Origin: an uncultured Lachnospiraceae bacterium | GTDB lineage: Bacteria > Bacillota > Clostridia > Lachnospirales > Lachnospiraceae | DNA length: 61,397 bases | Direction: 5' to 3' | Assembly: GCA_951800685.1 (NCBI GenBank) | Contig: CATOJY010000019.1 | Location: forward strand, 1-61,397 | Part shown: positions 18,289 through 26,348 of the stretch, piece by piece | Position numbering within the stretch: position 1 is the first letter of the stretch | Layout of the letters: each line of letters starts with the position of its first letter | The notes under the pieces: model-generated | The model's database searches: none | What the model was told of the DNA's origin: nothing | Seen by the model: the letters and a program-made list of their open reading frames with translations, nothing else | Position numbers and translations under genes: made by a program

Positions 18289-19270
18289 CTAACGTTTCAG
18301 AGGTATATATTCATAACAGTCCTGACATAATGGCAATTTATCATACTCATCATTTTTCACACACTCTCTATAAGATCTCTCTTTTGCTCCCATAAAAATC
18401 TCCTGCAGATCATTCTGCATGATATCTCCTGACAGCATCAGATTATCATAATCCTGACAACATGCCGAGACACTGCCATCCCAATTAATCGAAAGCTTGT
18501 CCCAGATCTCTGGACATACGGGCATATGTCGCGTATTACACCTGTTTTCTCTTATAAATCGTTCATAAACCTGTGCTCGCTCCTCCGAAAGTCCCATACG
18601 GGCGATATCAACATGCTGCATTTTCGTTCTTCCAACACCAATCTCATCACAATAGGGACTAACTTCACTTTTAAATAGGGCAACTTCCTCTTCTGATTCA
18701 TATGTTATAGATGTAGATACCGAAATATACGGTGACATCCTGTCCCCACGCATTTCATGCATTGTTTTAATTGCATCCAGTAACTGTGTGTAGCTCCCTC
18801 CTTTTCTCATTTCTCCATATGTCAAATTATCTATTCCTTGAAAACTAAACTTTACACTGTCAAATTCACGTTCAATAATTTGGCATATCATTTCTTCATC
18901 CAAGAGCAATCCATTCGTATTAAAATGAAGCAATACACCCGCTTCTTTTAAATACCCCCCCCCACTTTAAAAATTGAGGGTGCAGAATCGGCTCTCCCCA
19001 GCGTATAAATCTAACACCTCGGATATGATACCGTTTGATATTCTCCAACACTTTTTTAAATACTTCTTCGCTCATAAACCCCTTTTTTCTTTTCATAACA
19101 CCTGTACCTACAGGACACATATTGCATTGTATGTTACAACAATTCGTTAGCTCGATATCCAAATACAACGGCGCTACGTTTTCTCTATTGCATAATGCAT
19201 TATACTTCTCAATATTTGAAAAGCTGTTGCACTGCTTATAGATTTCTTCAAAAGGGTTCTTTCTCTTCAT
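18289..19270 (-). pseudogene. radical SAM/SPASM protein gene split by a frameshift at a G9 tract
   Basis: Two overlapping frames together encode one protein of about 327 residues. The 5' frame (19270 down to 18920) has the radical SAM cluster motif CCNIQCNMC near residue 38 and FIRWGEPILHPQFLK. The 3' frame (to 18289) continues with LHFNTNGLLLDEE and a SPASM-like C terminus, CPEIWDKLSINWDGS..CC..CQDC. They join at nine G residues on the coding strand (18955-18963): with eight, the frame would read FLKWGGYLKEAGVLLHFNTN without interruption. Such proteins often modify peptides or glycans; the substrate is unknown. The product is truncated as sequenced, by mutation, phase variation or read error. 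Confidence 0.85.
18955..18963. repeat. C9/G9 homopolymer in the SPASM gene
   Basis: Nine consecutive C on the plus strand (G on the coding strand) sit at the frame break. It is by far the longest G/C homopolymer I noticed in the window and is a classic slippage site; losing one base restores the reading frame. Confidence 0.95.
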
Positions 19271-19392
19271 ATTTTCTGATTCTCCTGGTTACAAAACAAT
19301 TATTCACTTATAGTCAGTATACCATAATCTGGGTGACAAGTCTATTATAATTTGCCCATTCACAGCAGCAGCAGAGTTTCGCTAGAATTTTC

Positions 19393-19421
19393 TTGACGTG
19401 CCACTAGCATAATGGTATAAA
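19393..19421 (+). promoter_or_regulatory. promoter of prs
   Basis: TTGACG at 19393-19398 and TATAAA at 19416-19421 are separated by 17 bases. They lie about 50 bases before the prs start codon. Confidence 0.75.
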
Positions 19422-19469
19422 ATAATTGTCAGTACATGGCTATTTTACTGGAAGATACAGGAGGTCATC

Positions 19470-20663
19470 ATGCCGAACACAGAACAACTACAAAACGCCA
19501 TGCCGGTAGCGCCTGTCAAGCTGCTCACTACCAAATCTGCTCTGCCGCTGGCTCACAAGGTTAACCAGCATCTTGTAGAATACCGCAAAAGTTTAGACAA
19601 CAATTTTAAGAAAGATCCCGCCTTCCACGGCTATATGGAAGACGATTACCTGATAGAAATAGAATGTCCCCGTTTTGGTACCGGTGAATCTAAGGGTATT
19701 CTCAACACTTCCGTCAGAGGTAAGGATGTTTTCATCCTCATGGATGTCTGCAATCACAGCATCACTTACCAGATGAACGGCTATAGGAATCATATGTCTC
19801 CAGACGACCATTACCAAGATCTAAAGCGGATCATCGCCGCAATCAACGGCAAGGCACACCGGCTGACGGTGATCATGCCTTTCCTCTATGAAGGAAGACA
19901 GCATAAGCGCAGTGGCAGGGAATCTCTTGACTGTGCCTACGCAATCAAAGAGATCATGGATATGGGAGTCTCCAATTTCATTACTTTTGATGCCCATGAT
20001 CCCAGAGTCCAGAACTCTGTGCCAATTAAGGGATTCGATAACTTTACACCTCCCTATCAGTTTATCCAGGCACTCCTGCGCACAGAAAGGGACCTCATCA
20101 TTGATAAGGAACACACTATTGTTATCTGTCCCGACGAGGGCGCGCTTGACCGTGGGATCTACTTCGCCAACGTACTCGGCGTAGATACCGGAATGTTCTA
20201 TAAGCGTCGGGATTATTCCATCATCGTGAATGGGAAGAATCCCATCGTGGCGCATGAATTTCTTGGGGATAACATTGACGGTAAGGATGCCATCATCATC
20301 GACGATATGATCTCCTCTGGCGGCAGCATGATCGATACTGCCAGACAGCTCAAGAAAATGAACGCAAAGCGCGTCTTCATCTGCTGCACTTTCGGTTTAT
20401 TTACAGATGGGCTGGATGCTTTCGACGAAGCCTATGAGAAGTGTTATTTCGATCGCATTATCACCACAAATCTCTGTTATCAGCCGCCTGCGCTGAAAGA
20501 GAAACCCTACTATCTGGAAGCTGATATGAGTAAATTCATCGCCTCCATCATAGACTTTATGAACCATGATGCATCGATGTCCAACATTTACACCCCAACA
20601 GACAAGATTCATCAAATCCTTAACAAGTACAATAACCGCGAAGTAAGCGGGCTGGATATTTGA
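19470..20663 (+). CDS. prs: long-form ribose-phosphate pyrophosphokinase
   Basis: PRPP synthase transfers pyrophosphate from ATP to ribose 5-phosphate, supplying nucleotide, histidine and tryptophan synthesis. This protein has 397 residues against about 315 for the usual bacterial enzyme; the extra length is an N-terminal extension and inserts. The two phosphoribosyltransferase-like domains are clear: ITFDAHDPRVQNSVP near residue 172, the catalytic flexible loop YKRRDYS near 250, and the PRPP-binding loop AIIIDDMISSGGSM near 278. AGGAGGT precedes the ATG, and a good promoter lies upstream. The gene is monocistronic and converges on a histidine kinase gene. A second, standard-length prs elsewhere in the genome would not be surprising. 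Confidence 0.85.
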   Translation: MPNTEQLQNAMPVAPVKLLTTKSALPLAHKVNQHLVEYRKSLDNNFKKDPAFHGYMEDDYLIEIECPRFGTGESKGILNTSVRGKDVFILMDVCNHSITYQMNGYRNHMSPDDHYQDLKRIIAAINGKAHRLTVIMPFLYEGRQHKRSGRESLDCAYAIKEIMDMGVSNFITFDAHDPRVQNSVPIKGFDNFTPPYQFIQALLRTERDLIIDKEHTIVICPDEGALDRGIYFANVLGVDTGMFYKRRDYSIIVNGKNPIVAHEFLGDNIDGKDAIIIDDMISSGGSMIDTARQLKKMNAKRVFICCTFGLFTDGLDAFDEAYEKCYFDRIITTNLCYQPPALKEKPYYLEADMSKFIASIIDFMNHDASMSNIYTPTDKIHQILNKYNNREVSGLDI

Positions 20664-20672
20664 TCCAAATCC

Positions 20673-20738
20673 ATAGAAGAAGGAGGGCATCGCTCAATCA
20701 TCTAATTTGATGATTTTGCGATACCCTCCTTCTTCTAT
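20673..20738. other. long three-tier hairpin between prs and the histidine kinase gene
   Basis: ATAGAAGAAGGAGGG (20673-20687) pairs perfectly with 20724-20738; after one mismatch ATCGC pairs with GCGAT (20718-20722); inside, AATCATC (20696-20702) pairs with GATGATT (20709-20715). There is no U-run on either strand, but the position between convergent genes suggests a two-way transcript-end structure. Confidence 0.7.
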
Positions 20739-20799
20739 ATAGGTCACGATCTATTTCATCCTTGATAATGCCCTGTTGTCGGAAATATCTTCCCCTTCC

Positions 20800-23721
20800 T
20801 TACGCCTTCTTCTCTTCTTTCGCTTTTGGGAAAGTCAGGATTACCTTAAACAGATCTCCATCCAATTGAATTTCAAAAATACCTTTCTGCGCCTCCGTCA
20901 GATTCTTCGCAATGGATAGACCCAGACCACTGCCCTCCGTTGTTCTGGACACATCTCCTCTGATAAACCGTTCCGTCAATTCATCTGGATTACAGTTGAG
21001 CGGAGAAGCTGAAATATTCTTGAGGGAGATAACAAGAAACTTTTTCTTATCCGGCATATCCTCTATAGAAAGATAAACGCGGGTGCCTTCCATTGCATAT
21101 TTGTAAATATTGTTGAACAGATTCTCCATCACACGCCAAATCCTGCGGCTGTCCGCCTCGATGACTGCATTTTTCACACGCACATTCATCACCGTAGTCA
21201 GATTCTTCTGCTCAAACTTTTCAGAAAACTCCCCGATTGTCTGATTCATCAGCTCCGTCAAGTTGATCTGTTCAAAATGCAGACTGATATTGCCAGAAGT
21301 GATCTTGCTTGCCTCCACCAGATCATCTGTCAGCTGTTTTAAGCGCTGGGACTTCTCATCCAGTACTTTGATGTAATTCTGCACTTTCTCGTTGTCGATG
21401 CGCTCCCGCTTGATCAGATCCACATAGTTTATAATGGATGTGAGCGGTGTCTTGATGTCATGGGATACATTAGTGATCAGGTCTGCCTTCATGCGTTCAT
21501 CCTTCATACTGATCTCCACTGCTTCTTTGATGCCTTTCCCGATACTATTGACAGAATGGGCCAATGTCAGATTATCCCCATGCAGCTTATCCGTCTTCAC
21601 CTGGTGCTCCAGCTGCCCATTTGCGATGATCTCAATTCCCTTAACGATCTGCTGCTGTTCCTTTGCATTCTGGTAAAGCAGGTGTCCCACTGCCATGTCC
21701 ACGATCATTATGATAAGTACGCTGAGCAGCATTCCAAAAGTGCCTGCTCCAAAAGTGCCTATCAGCATCAACAAATTAAACAACAGGAAGATTCCATAAG
21801 GAATACAGGTTCTTAACACAATATGGCTGTTATCATACATCTGCAGCGCAATACTCTTGACCAGATGGAACAATCTGCACAGATAACTGTTCTTCCACAG
21901 CGTTCTTGCTCTCCAACGCCGAACCAGACTATAGAAGAAAAACATCACCACCATGTCTACCACAAAGACTGCCGCAAACACCGCCGCCTTAAACCACTGT
22001 GCATGCGCCACTGTATCATAAGACAGCATTGCCGATACATTCAGATTCATCAGCTCCACAGCAACAATAAATACCCACATGAGCAAGATGGCCATCCCAA
22101 ATCCAAGTAATATCATGATCTCTGTAGGAATTCTGTCAAAAGAGGTCAAGCGCACAAACGCTCTTCCCTCCCGATCTGCATCCTTCCCTGTCACAAATGT
22201 CAGATAACAGAATAATACAAAGTACAGAATGCCTGCCCCAAAAGCCAGCGCGATCCACTGCATAAAATAAGGCTGATAATTATTAAATCCTATCCTGCCC
22301 TGGGTAAAGGCATCTTCCACTGGATAAGAGGTATCCACCCCTATCCAGATCTCCACCGTCTCTGGATATGCATAATCATATTCCTGCAGGATCTGGCGGA
22401 TCGTTTCTTCCGCGATTGAAGTATTGGTCTTGTAAGTCATATCCGATGGACTATAATAGATATACTTACCCGATGAAAGAAACGGCAGCTCTTCATCGTT
22501 ATCTCCTGCATATGCAAACGCTGAAACACTCTCAATATCCTGTTCTTCTTCCAGATTTGTGAAAGTCTGTGTGTTCTCTCCCACCGTCTTACGGATCAGA
22601 TACCGGACGTTCGAGTTATTCATATCATAATAATTCTTCGCTTCCAGGTATTCGCTATAATTATAGGACAGGCTCTTTGCCGCATACTGCACATTATGAC
22701 ACAGATCATAATACAGATCCCAATCTGATACATATTCCTCCAGATTCTTTCCCTCTGCCGTCTTATAACGGTTTACCATCACATTATAGCTAGCAATTTC
22801 CTCATTCCCAGAAGAATAGGACTCTGCCTCATCTACATACGCATCGGCTAAACTTTCCTCCACTTCCACAACAGCGTCCAGTTTAGCAGAGCGATAATCT
22901 TCCACAAATCCATCCGTATCCTCAGAATCTACCCATAATTGGTTAGAGGAGACATCATTCACAAAGGTATAACTTCCCACATCAGATTTTAAATAGTTGG
23001 CATCTGAAGTGTTGTAATACTTGCTGTTAGGATCTATAACCGTCACCCTCGTCTGATTTGCCAGAAAATTCTGCGCCTGCACTGCTGTCATTTCCGTTCC
23101 GGTCCACTCAAATCCATAGTTCTGCCATTTCAACAGATCTTCTAAGTAATAATCGGCCGTCACATAACGCTCTGGCAATCCGTTATCACGATAATTATAG
23201 GCCGTTACATCGATTATTTTCCTGCCGTCGAATTCTCCTCCACTTTCCAACTGGCTACTCACAACACCATGCCGGATAACGTCTGCCGCCGCATAGCCAA
23301 AAATATTGTCAAACAGTTCCGAATCCTCATATTGCTGTTTCTGGTTCATAGAATACATATTGAATCCATATTGGGAACGAAATCCCTCTACACGGACCGT
23401 TGACCCGATCGCCACAATCAATATAGAGACTACCATAGCCGCTAAAGATACATGCTGCATAATACGTAGAAAGGCTCTGGCCGCGTGATTTCCCTTCTTC
23501 GCTTTCTTACTCCTGCCCTCTCTCTGGTATCTGCTCTTGTTCCTCTGCTCTTTCTTTACGCTTTCCTCCGCCTCATCGGCGCCACCTTCTTCTGTATGTT
23601 CTTCCTCCTGCATCTGTCTGTCCAAATTTTCTTCTGCTATACATTCTCCCGTTGCTGTCCTGTCCTGGCTGTCTTCTTTTTTGATCGGATCTACCTTCCT
23701 GTCTTTTTCTTCTTTTCCCAT
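20800..23721 (-). CDS. large multi-pass sensor histidine kinase
   Basis: A 973-residue sensor kinase. A highly charged cytoplasmic tail of about 80 residues precedes the first membrane helix (about 90-108). A roughly 370-residue extracellular region follows, then several helices at about 490-690 (for example IMILLGFGMAILLMWVFIVAVELM). The HisKA phosphoacceptor box is ITNVSHDIKTPLTSI near residue 755; the ATPase domain has an N box with NLFNNIYKYA and a G box GSGLGLSIAKNL. The signal sensed by the extracellular part is unknown and I recognise no named domain there. It follows the OmpR-type regulator gene by about 100 bases and is surely its partner. Confidence 0.88.
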   Translation of the reverse strand: MGKEEKDRKVDPIKKEDSQDRTATGECIAEENLDRQMQEEEHTEEGGADEAEESVKKEQRNKSRYQREGRSKKAKKGNHAARAFLRIMQHVSLAAMVVSILIVAIGSTVRVEGFRSQYGFNMYSMNQKQQYEDSELFDNIFGYAAADVIRHGVVSSQLESGGEFDGRKIIDVTAYNYRDNGLPERYVTADYYLEDLLKWQNYGFEWTGTEMTAVQAQNFLANQTRVTVIDPNSKYYNTSDANYLKSDVGSYTFVNDVSSNQLWVDSEDTDGFVEDYRSAKLDAVVEVEESLADAYVDEAESYSSGNEEIASYNVMVNRYKTAEGKNLEEYVSDWDLYYDLCHNVQYAAKSLSYNYSEYLEAKNYYDMNNSNVRYLIRKTVGENTQTFTNLEEEQDIESVSAFAYAGDNDEELPFLSSGKYIYYSPSDMTYKTNTSIAEETIRQILQEYDYAYPETVEIWIGVDTSYPVEDAFTQGRIGFNNYQPYFMQWIALAFGAGILYFVLFCYLTFVTGKDADREGRAFVRLTSFDRIPTEIMILLGFGMAILLMWVFIVAVELMNLNVSAMLSYDTVAHAQWFKAAVFAAVFVVDMVVMFFFYSLVRRWRARTLWKNSYLCRLFHLVKSIALQMYDNSHIVLRTCIPYGIFLLFNLLMLIGTFGAGTFGMLLSVLIIMIVDMAVGHLLYQNAKEQQQIVKGIEIIANGQLEHQVKTDKLHGDNLTLAHSVNSIGKGIKEAVEISMKDERMKADLITNVSHDIKTPLTSIINYVDLIKRERIDNEKVQNYIKVLDEKSQRLKQLTDDLVEASKITSGNISLHFEQINLTELMNQTIGEFSEKFEQKNLTTVMNVRVKNAVIEADSRRIWRVMENLFNNIYKYAMEGTRVYLSIEDMPDKKKFLVISLKNISASPLNCNPDELTERFIRGDVSRTTEGSGLGLSIAKNLTEAQKGIFEIQLDGDLFKVILTFPKAKEEKKA

Positions 23722-23819
23722 CTTTAACCATGCCTTTCTTTCAGCCTGTTGTATTGTCCTCCCTGTCCACTTCTAAGATCTTGCCTGATTCAACCTGGAA
23801 TGCCGGCTGTGAACCATAA

Positions 23820-24512
23820 CTACTGCTTTTCAATCTTATAGCCGACGCCCCAAACTACCTTCAAGTATCTCGGCTCTTTCGGGTTGATCTCAATCTTTTC
23901 ACGGATATGTCTGATATGTACCGCAACCGTATTGTCCGCACCGATCGCTTCCTCATTCCAAATACTTTCATAGATTTGGTCGATAGAGAATACTCTTCCA
24001 CAGTTCTTCACAAGCAGCAACAGAATGTTATACTCAATCGGTGTCAGCTTCACGCTGTCCCCATCTACTGTCACCTCCTTGGTATCATCATTGATACATA
24101 GTCCACCTACCTGAAAAAGCTCGTTATTCTCTGCATTCAGATTCCCCAATATTGTATACCGCCTCAGATTGGATTTCACCCTCGCCAGCAGCTCCAGCGG
24201 ATTAAATGGTTTCGTCACATAATCATCAGCCCCGATATTCAATCCCAGGATCTTATCATTATCTTCCGACTTCGCCGACAAAATAATGATCGGAATACTG
24301 GAATACTCCCTGATCTTCAAAGTAGCGTGAATACCATCCAGCTTCGGCATCATAACATCGATCAATAACAGATGGATCTGCTGCTCTTTCAGCACCTTGA
24401 TTGCCTGTTCTCCATCATAAGCCTTATAGATCGTGTACCCCTCCTGCAACAGGTAAATTTCGATTGCATCCACAATCTCCCTGTCATCATCACAAACCAG
24501 AATATTAGCCAT
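23820..24512 (-). CDS. OmpR/PhoB-family response regulator
   Basis: A 230-residue two-domain regulator. The receiver domain has the acidic pair CDDD near residues 8-10, phosphoacceptor Asp in LLLIDVMMPKLDG near residue 52, and the conserved lysine in YVTKPFNPLELL near 102. The C-terminal winged helix resembles VanR/PhoB, with VKLTPIEYNILLLL and DNTVAVHIRHIREKIE for DNA binding. GGAGGAGGG precedes the start. It is the first gene of a two-component operon with the 973-residue kinase. Its target genes cannot be seen here. Confidence 0.93.
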   Translation of the reverse strand: MANILVCDDDREIVDAIEIYLLQEGYTIYKAYDGEQAIKVLKEQQIHLLLIDVMMPKLDGIHATLKIREYSSIPIIILSAKSEDNDKILGLNIGADDYVTKPFNPLELLARVKSNLRRYTILGNLNAENNELFQVGGLCINDDTKEVTVDGDSVKLTPIEYNILLLLVKNCGRVFSIDQIYESIWNEEAIGADNTVAVHIRHIREKIEINPKEPRYLKVVWGVGYKIEKQ

Positions 24513-24642
24513 TTCGCCCTCCTCCGTACATCTTTCGACAACCCTTGTGTTGTCACAATGCTGCTAACCTTATGTCTTATTATGTCAAGAAAACCTAAAG
24601 GAAAAGATGGGAAATTCTTTAATGTTTTCTTAACTTTCTAAG

Positions 24643-25506
24643 CTAAAATAACACACCCAAAAATGCACCCAGATTTCCTCTCTTCCCGTGACTTGCCCGA
24701 TGGGAAAAAAGATAATCGCTGTTATGACAGGTGCACAGATCCGTCACCTGAATCTGTGCTGCGGGAATTCCTGCCTCCTGCAGGATCATCTCATTGGCAC
24801 GCCATAGATCAAGCTGGTATTTGCCGTTTCCTTTCTCTTCCAGGATCTGTTCCGCCTGGCCTGGTTTCTTAAACTCCTGCAAGAAAGCTTCCGCCACATC
24901 TTCACTGACCTCATAACATGTCTGGCAGATAGACGGCCCGATGGCCGCCACCAAATCCTCCGGTCTCGTATTGTAAACTTTTCCCATTCTCTCTACGACG
25001 CATCTTCCCATTCTCGCCACCGTACCCCGCCAGCCAGAATGTGCCAGCGCCACCGCCTTATTTTTCGTATCCACAAAATATAAGGGCACACAATCTGCAT
25101 AAAATGTTGCCAACACCAACCCCGGTTCATCTGTCAGAAGTCCGTCTATATCGTGATAATCTTTTGACCTTGTGACCCCCTTACCGCCGTCTTGCTTTGT
25201 CACCACTCTCAAATTCACTGTATGCGTCTGATCCGAACAGACAATATCCTCCATGCTGCACCCCAGCACGCCAGCGATTCTTCTGTAGTTCTCGTCTACA
25301 GCTTCCTTCTCATCGCCTCTGGTATAGCCTAGATTCATACTGCTGTAGATACCCTTGCTTGCACCGCCTACTCTCGTGGTAAACAGATGGCGCACCAGCC
25401 CTGTCTGTTCCAACAACGGAAATGTCAGGTATTCTATCTTCCCTGCCTTGCATTGCTTCATCTTCATTCTGCCTGCGTGTCTGTATAATTCCATACTGAT
25501 CCCCAT
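24643..25506 (-). CDS. pgeF: peptidoglycan editing factor PgeF (YfiH/laccase-domain family)
   Basis: A protein of up to 287 residues with the YfiH fold. PgeF hydrolases remove wrongly inserted L-serine from peptidoglycan precursors; family members also show purine nucleoside or phenol oxidase activity. The metal-binding motifs are visible: SDQTHTVNLRVV near residue 88, FYADCVPLYF near 130 with the catalytic cysteine, and ALAHSGWRGTVAR near 149; HSGWRG is the family hallmark. The first ATG has AAAGG at very short spacing, and a second at 25494 has GGGGA at better spacing, so the start could be four residues later. yraN, ylqH and ylqG lie upstream on the same strand. Confidence 0.88.
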   Translation of the reverse strand: MGISMELYRHAGRMKMKQCKAGKIEYLTFPLLEQTGLVRHLFTTRVGGASKGIYSSMNLGYTRGDEKEAVDENYRRIAGVLGCSMEDIVCSDQTHTVNLRVVTKQDGGKGVTRSKDYHDIDGLLTDEPGLVLATFYADCVPLYFVDTKNKAVALAHSGWRGTVARMGRCVVERMGKVYNTRPEDLVAAIGPSICQTCYEVSEDVAEAFLQEFKKPGQAEQILEEKGNGKYQLDLWRANEMILQEAGIPAAQIQVTDLCTCHNSDYLFSHRASHGKRGNLGAFLGVLF

Positions 25507-25557
25507 ACCTTTCTCACCTGTTTACACCACATGCCAGTTGTGATACAAATCTCCTCT

Positions 25558-25953
25558 TTATGAGATATAATAAAATGCATCTTTGATCCATGTGATTTCT
25601 TCTCCGTCAACCGCCACCACATCAAACCGGATCGGTGTATCTTCCATACAGTAATGCACTACACGATAATAATCGGCTACCCGGCATATTCTTTTCTGTT
25701 TGGCATACCCCACCGCCTCCGCTGCACTTCCCTTATTCTGACTGCTCCTGTACTTCACCTCAAAAAATACGAGATACGCCCCATCATATCCGATCAGATC
25801 GATCTCGCCTTGCCTGCATCTGAAATTTTGTTCTATGATCTTAACACCCTTGTATGCTAAATAGGCACAGACCTGCTGTTCCTTCTGTGCCCCCTGTTTC
25901 CTCGTATTCAATTTCCCTCCGTTTCCAGGCGCTGCACCTGGCAGGTACAGCAT
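25558..25953 (-). CDS. YraN-family endonuclease-like protein
   Basis: A 131-residue protein of the UPF0102/YraN family, with the nuclease-like core QGEIDLIGYDGAYLVFFEVKYRSS near residues 48-71 (the Asp and Glu-x-Lys pattern of restriction-endonuclease folds). Its function is unproven; a Holliday-junction or repair role has been proposed for the family. The first residues before TRKQGAQKEQ are atypical, so a TTG start near residue 15 after GGAGGG is possible. It is 21 bases from the ylqH stop, within the rnhB-ylqG-ylqH-yraN group. Confidence 0.85.
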   Translation of the reverse strand: MLYLPGAAPGNGGKLNTRKQGAQKEQQVCAYLAYKGVKIIEQNFRCRQGEIDLIGYDGAYLVFFEVKYRSSQNKGSAAEAVGYAKQKRICRVADYYRVVHYCMEDTPIRFDVVAVDGEEITWIKDAFYYIS

Positions 25954-25974
25954 TATACAACCTTGCCATGCCTC

Positions 25975-26268
25975 CTAGCTTCCTGCCGCAATCTTCGCCT
26001 TGATCTTATCCATGGAATCCACGAAGATCAAGATCTCAGCGACTACTTCGTACAATTCCGGCGGAATCATGTCCCCGATCTCCAACCGGGAAAGTGTGTC
26101 CGCCAGTTTGTCATCCCGGTGGACTGGTACAGCCGCTTCTTTCGCCTTCTCGATAATACGTTCCGCTAACTCTCCTCTGCCGGAAGCAATGACTCTTGGC
26201 GCTTCCTCAGAGGGATCATATTCCAGCGCAATCGCCTGTTTCGGTTTCTTTCTCTCTTCTTTGGCCAT
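25975..26268 (-). CDS. YlqH: free-standing FlhB C-terminal-like protein
   Basis: A 97-residue soluble protein matching the cytoplasmic C-terminal domain of flagellar export protein FlhB (IALEYDPSEEAPRVIASGRGELAERI). In FlhB this domain self-cleaves at NPTH; that motif is absent here. B. subtilis YlqH has the same form, next to ylqG and rnhB. Its job is unknown. It overlaps no neighbour and follows ylqG by 80 bases. No flagellar genes are in the window, so a flagellar role is not supported by context. Confidence 0.82.
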   Translation of the reverse strand: MAKEERKKPKQAIALEYDPSEEAPRVIASGRGELAERIIEKAKEAAVPVHRDDKLADTLSRLEIGDMIPPELYEVVAEILIFVDSMDKIKAKIAAGS

Positions 26269-26348
26269 CGCCGCTGCTCTCCTTTCCGTATGGTAACGTC
26301 ACATCTCTATCTGTCCACTTTGCAGCGTTTGTTAGTGCCTACTCCCCA

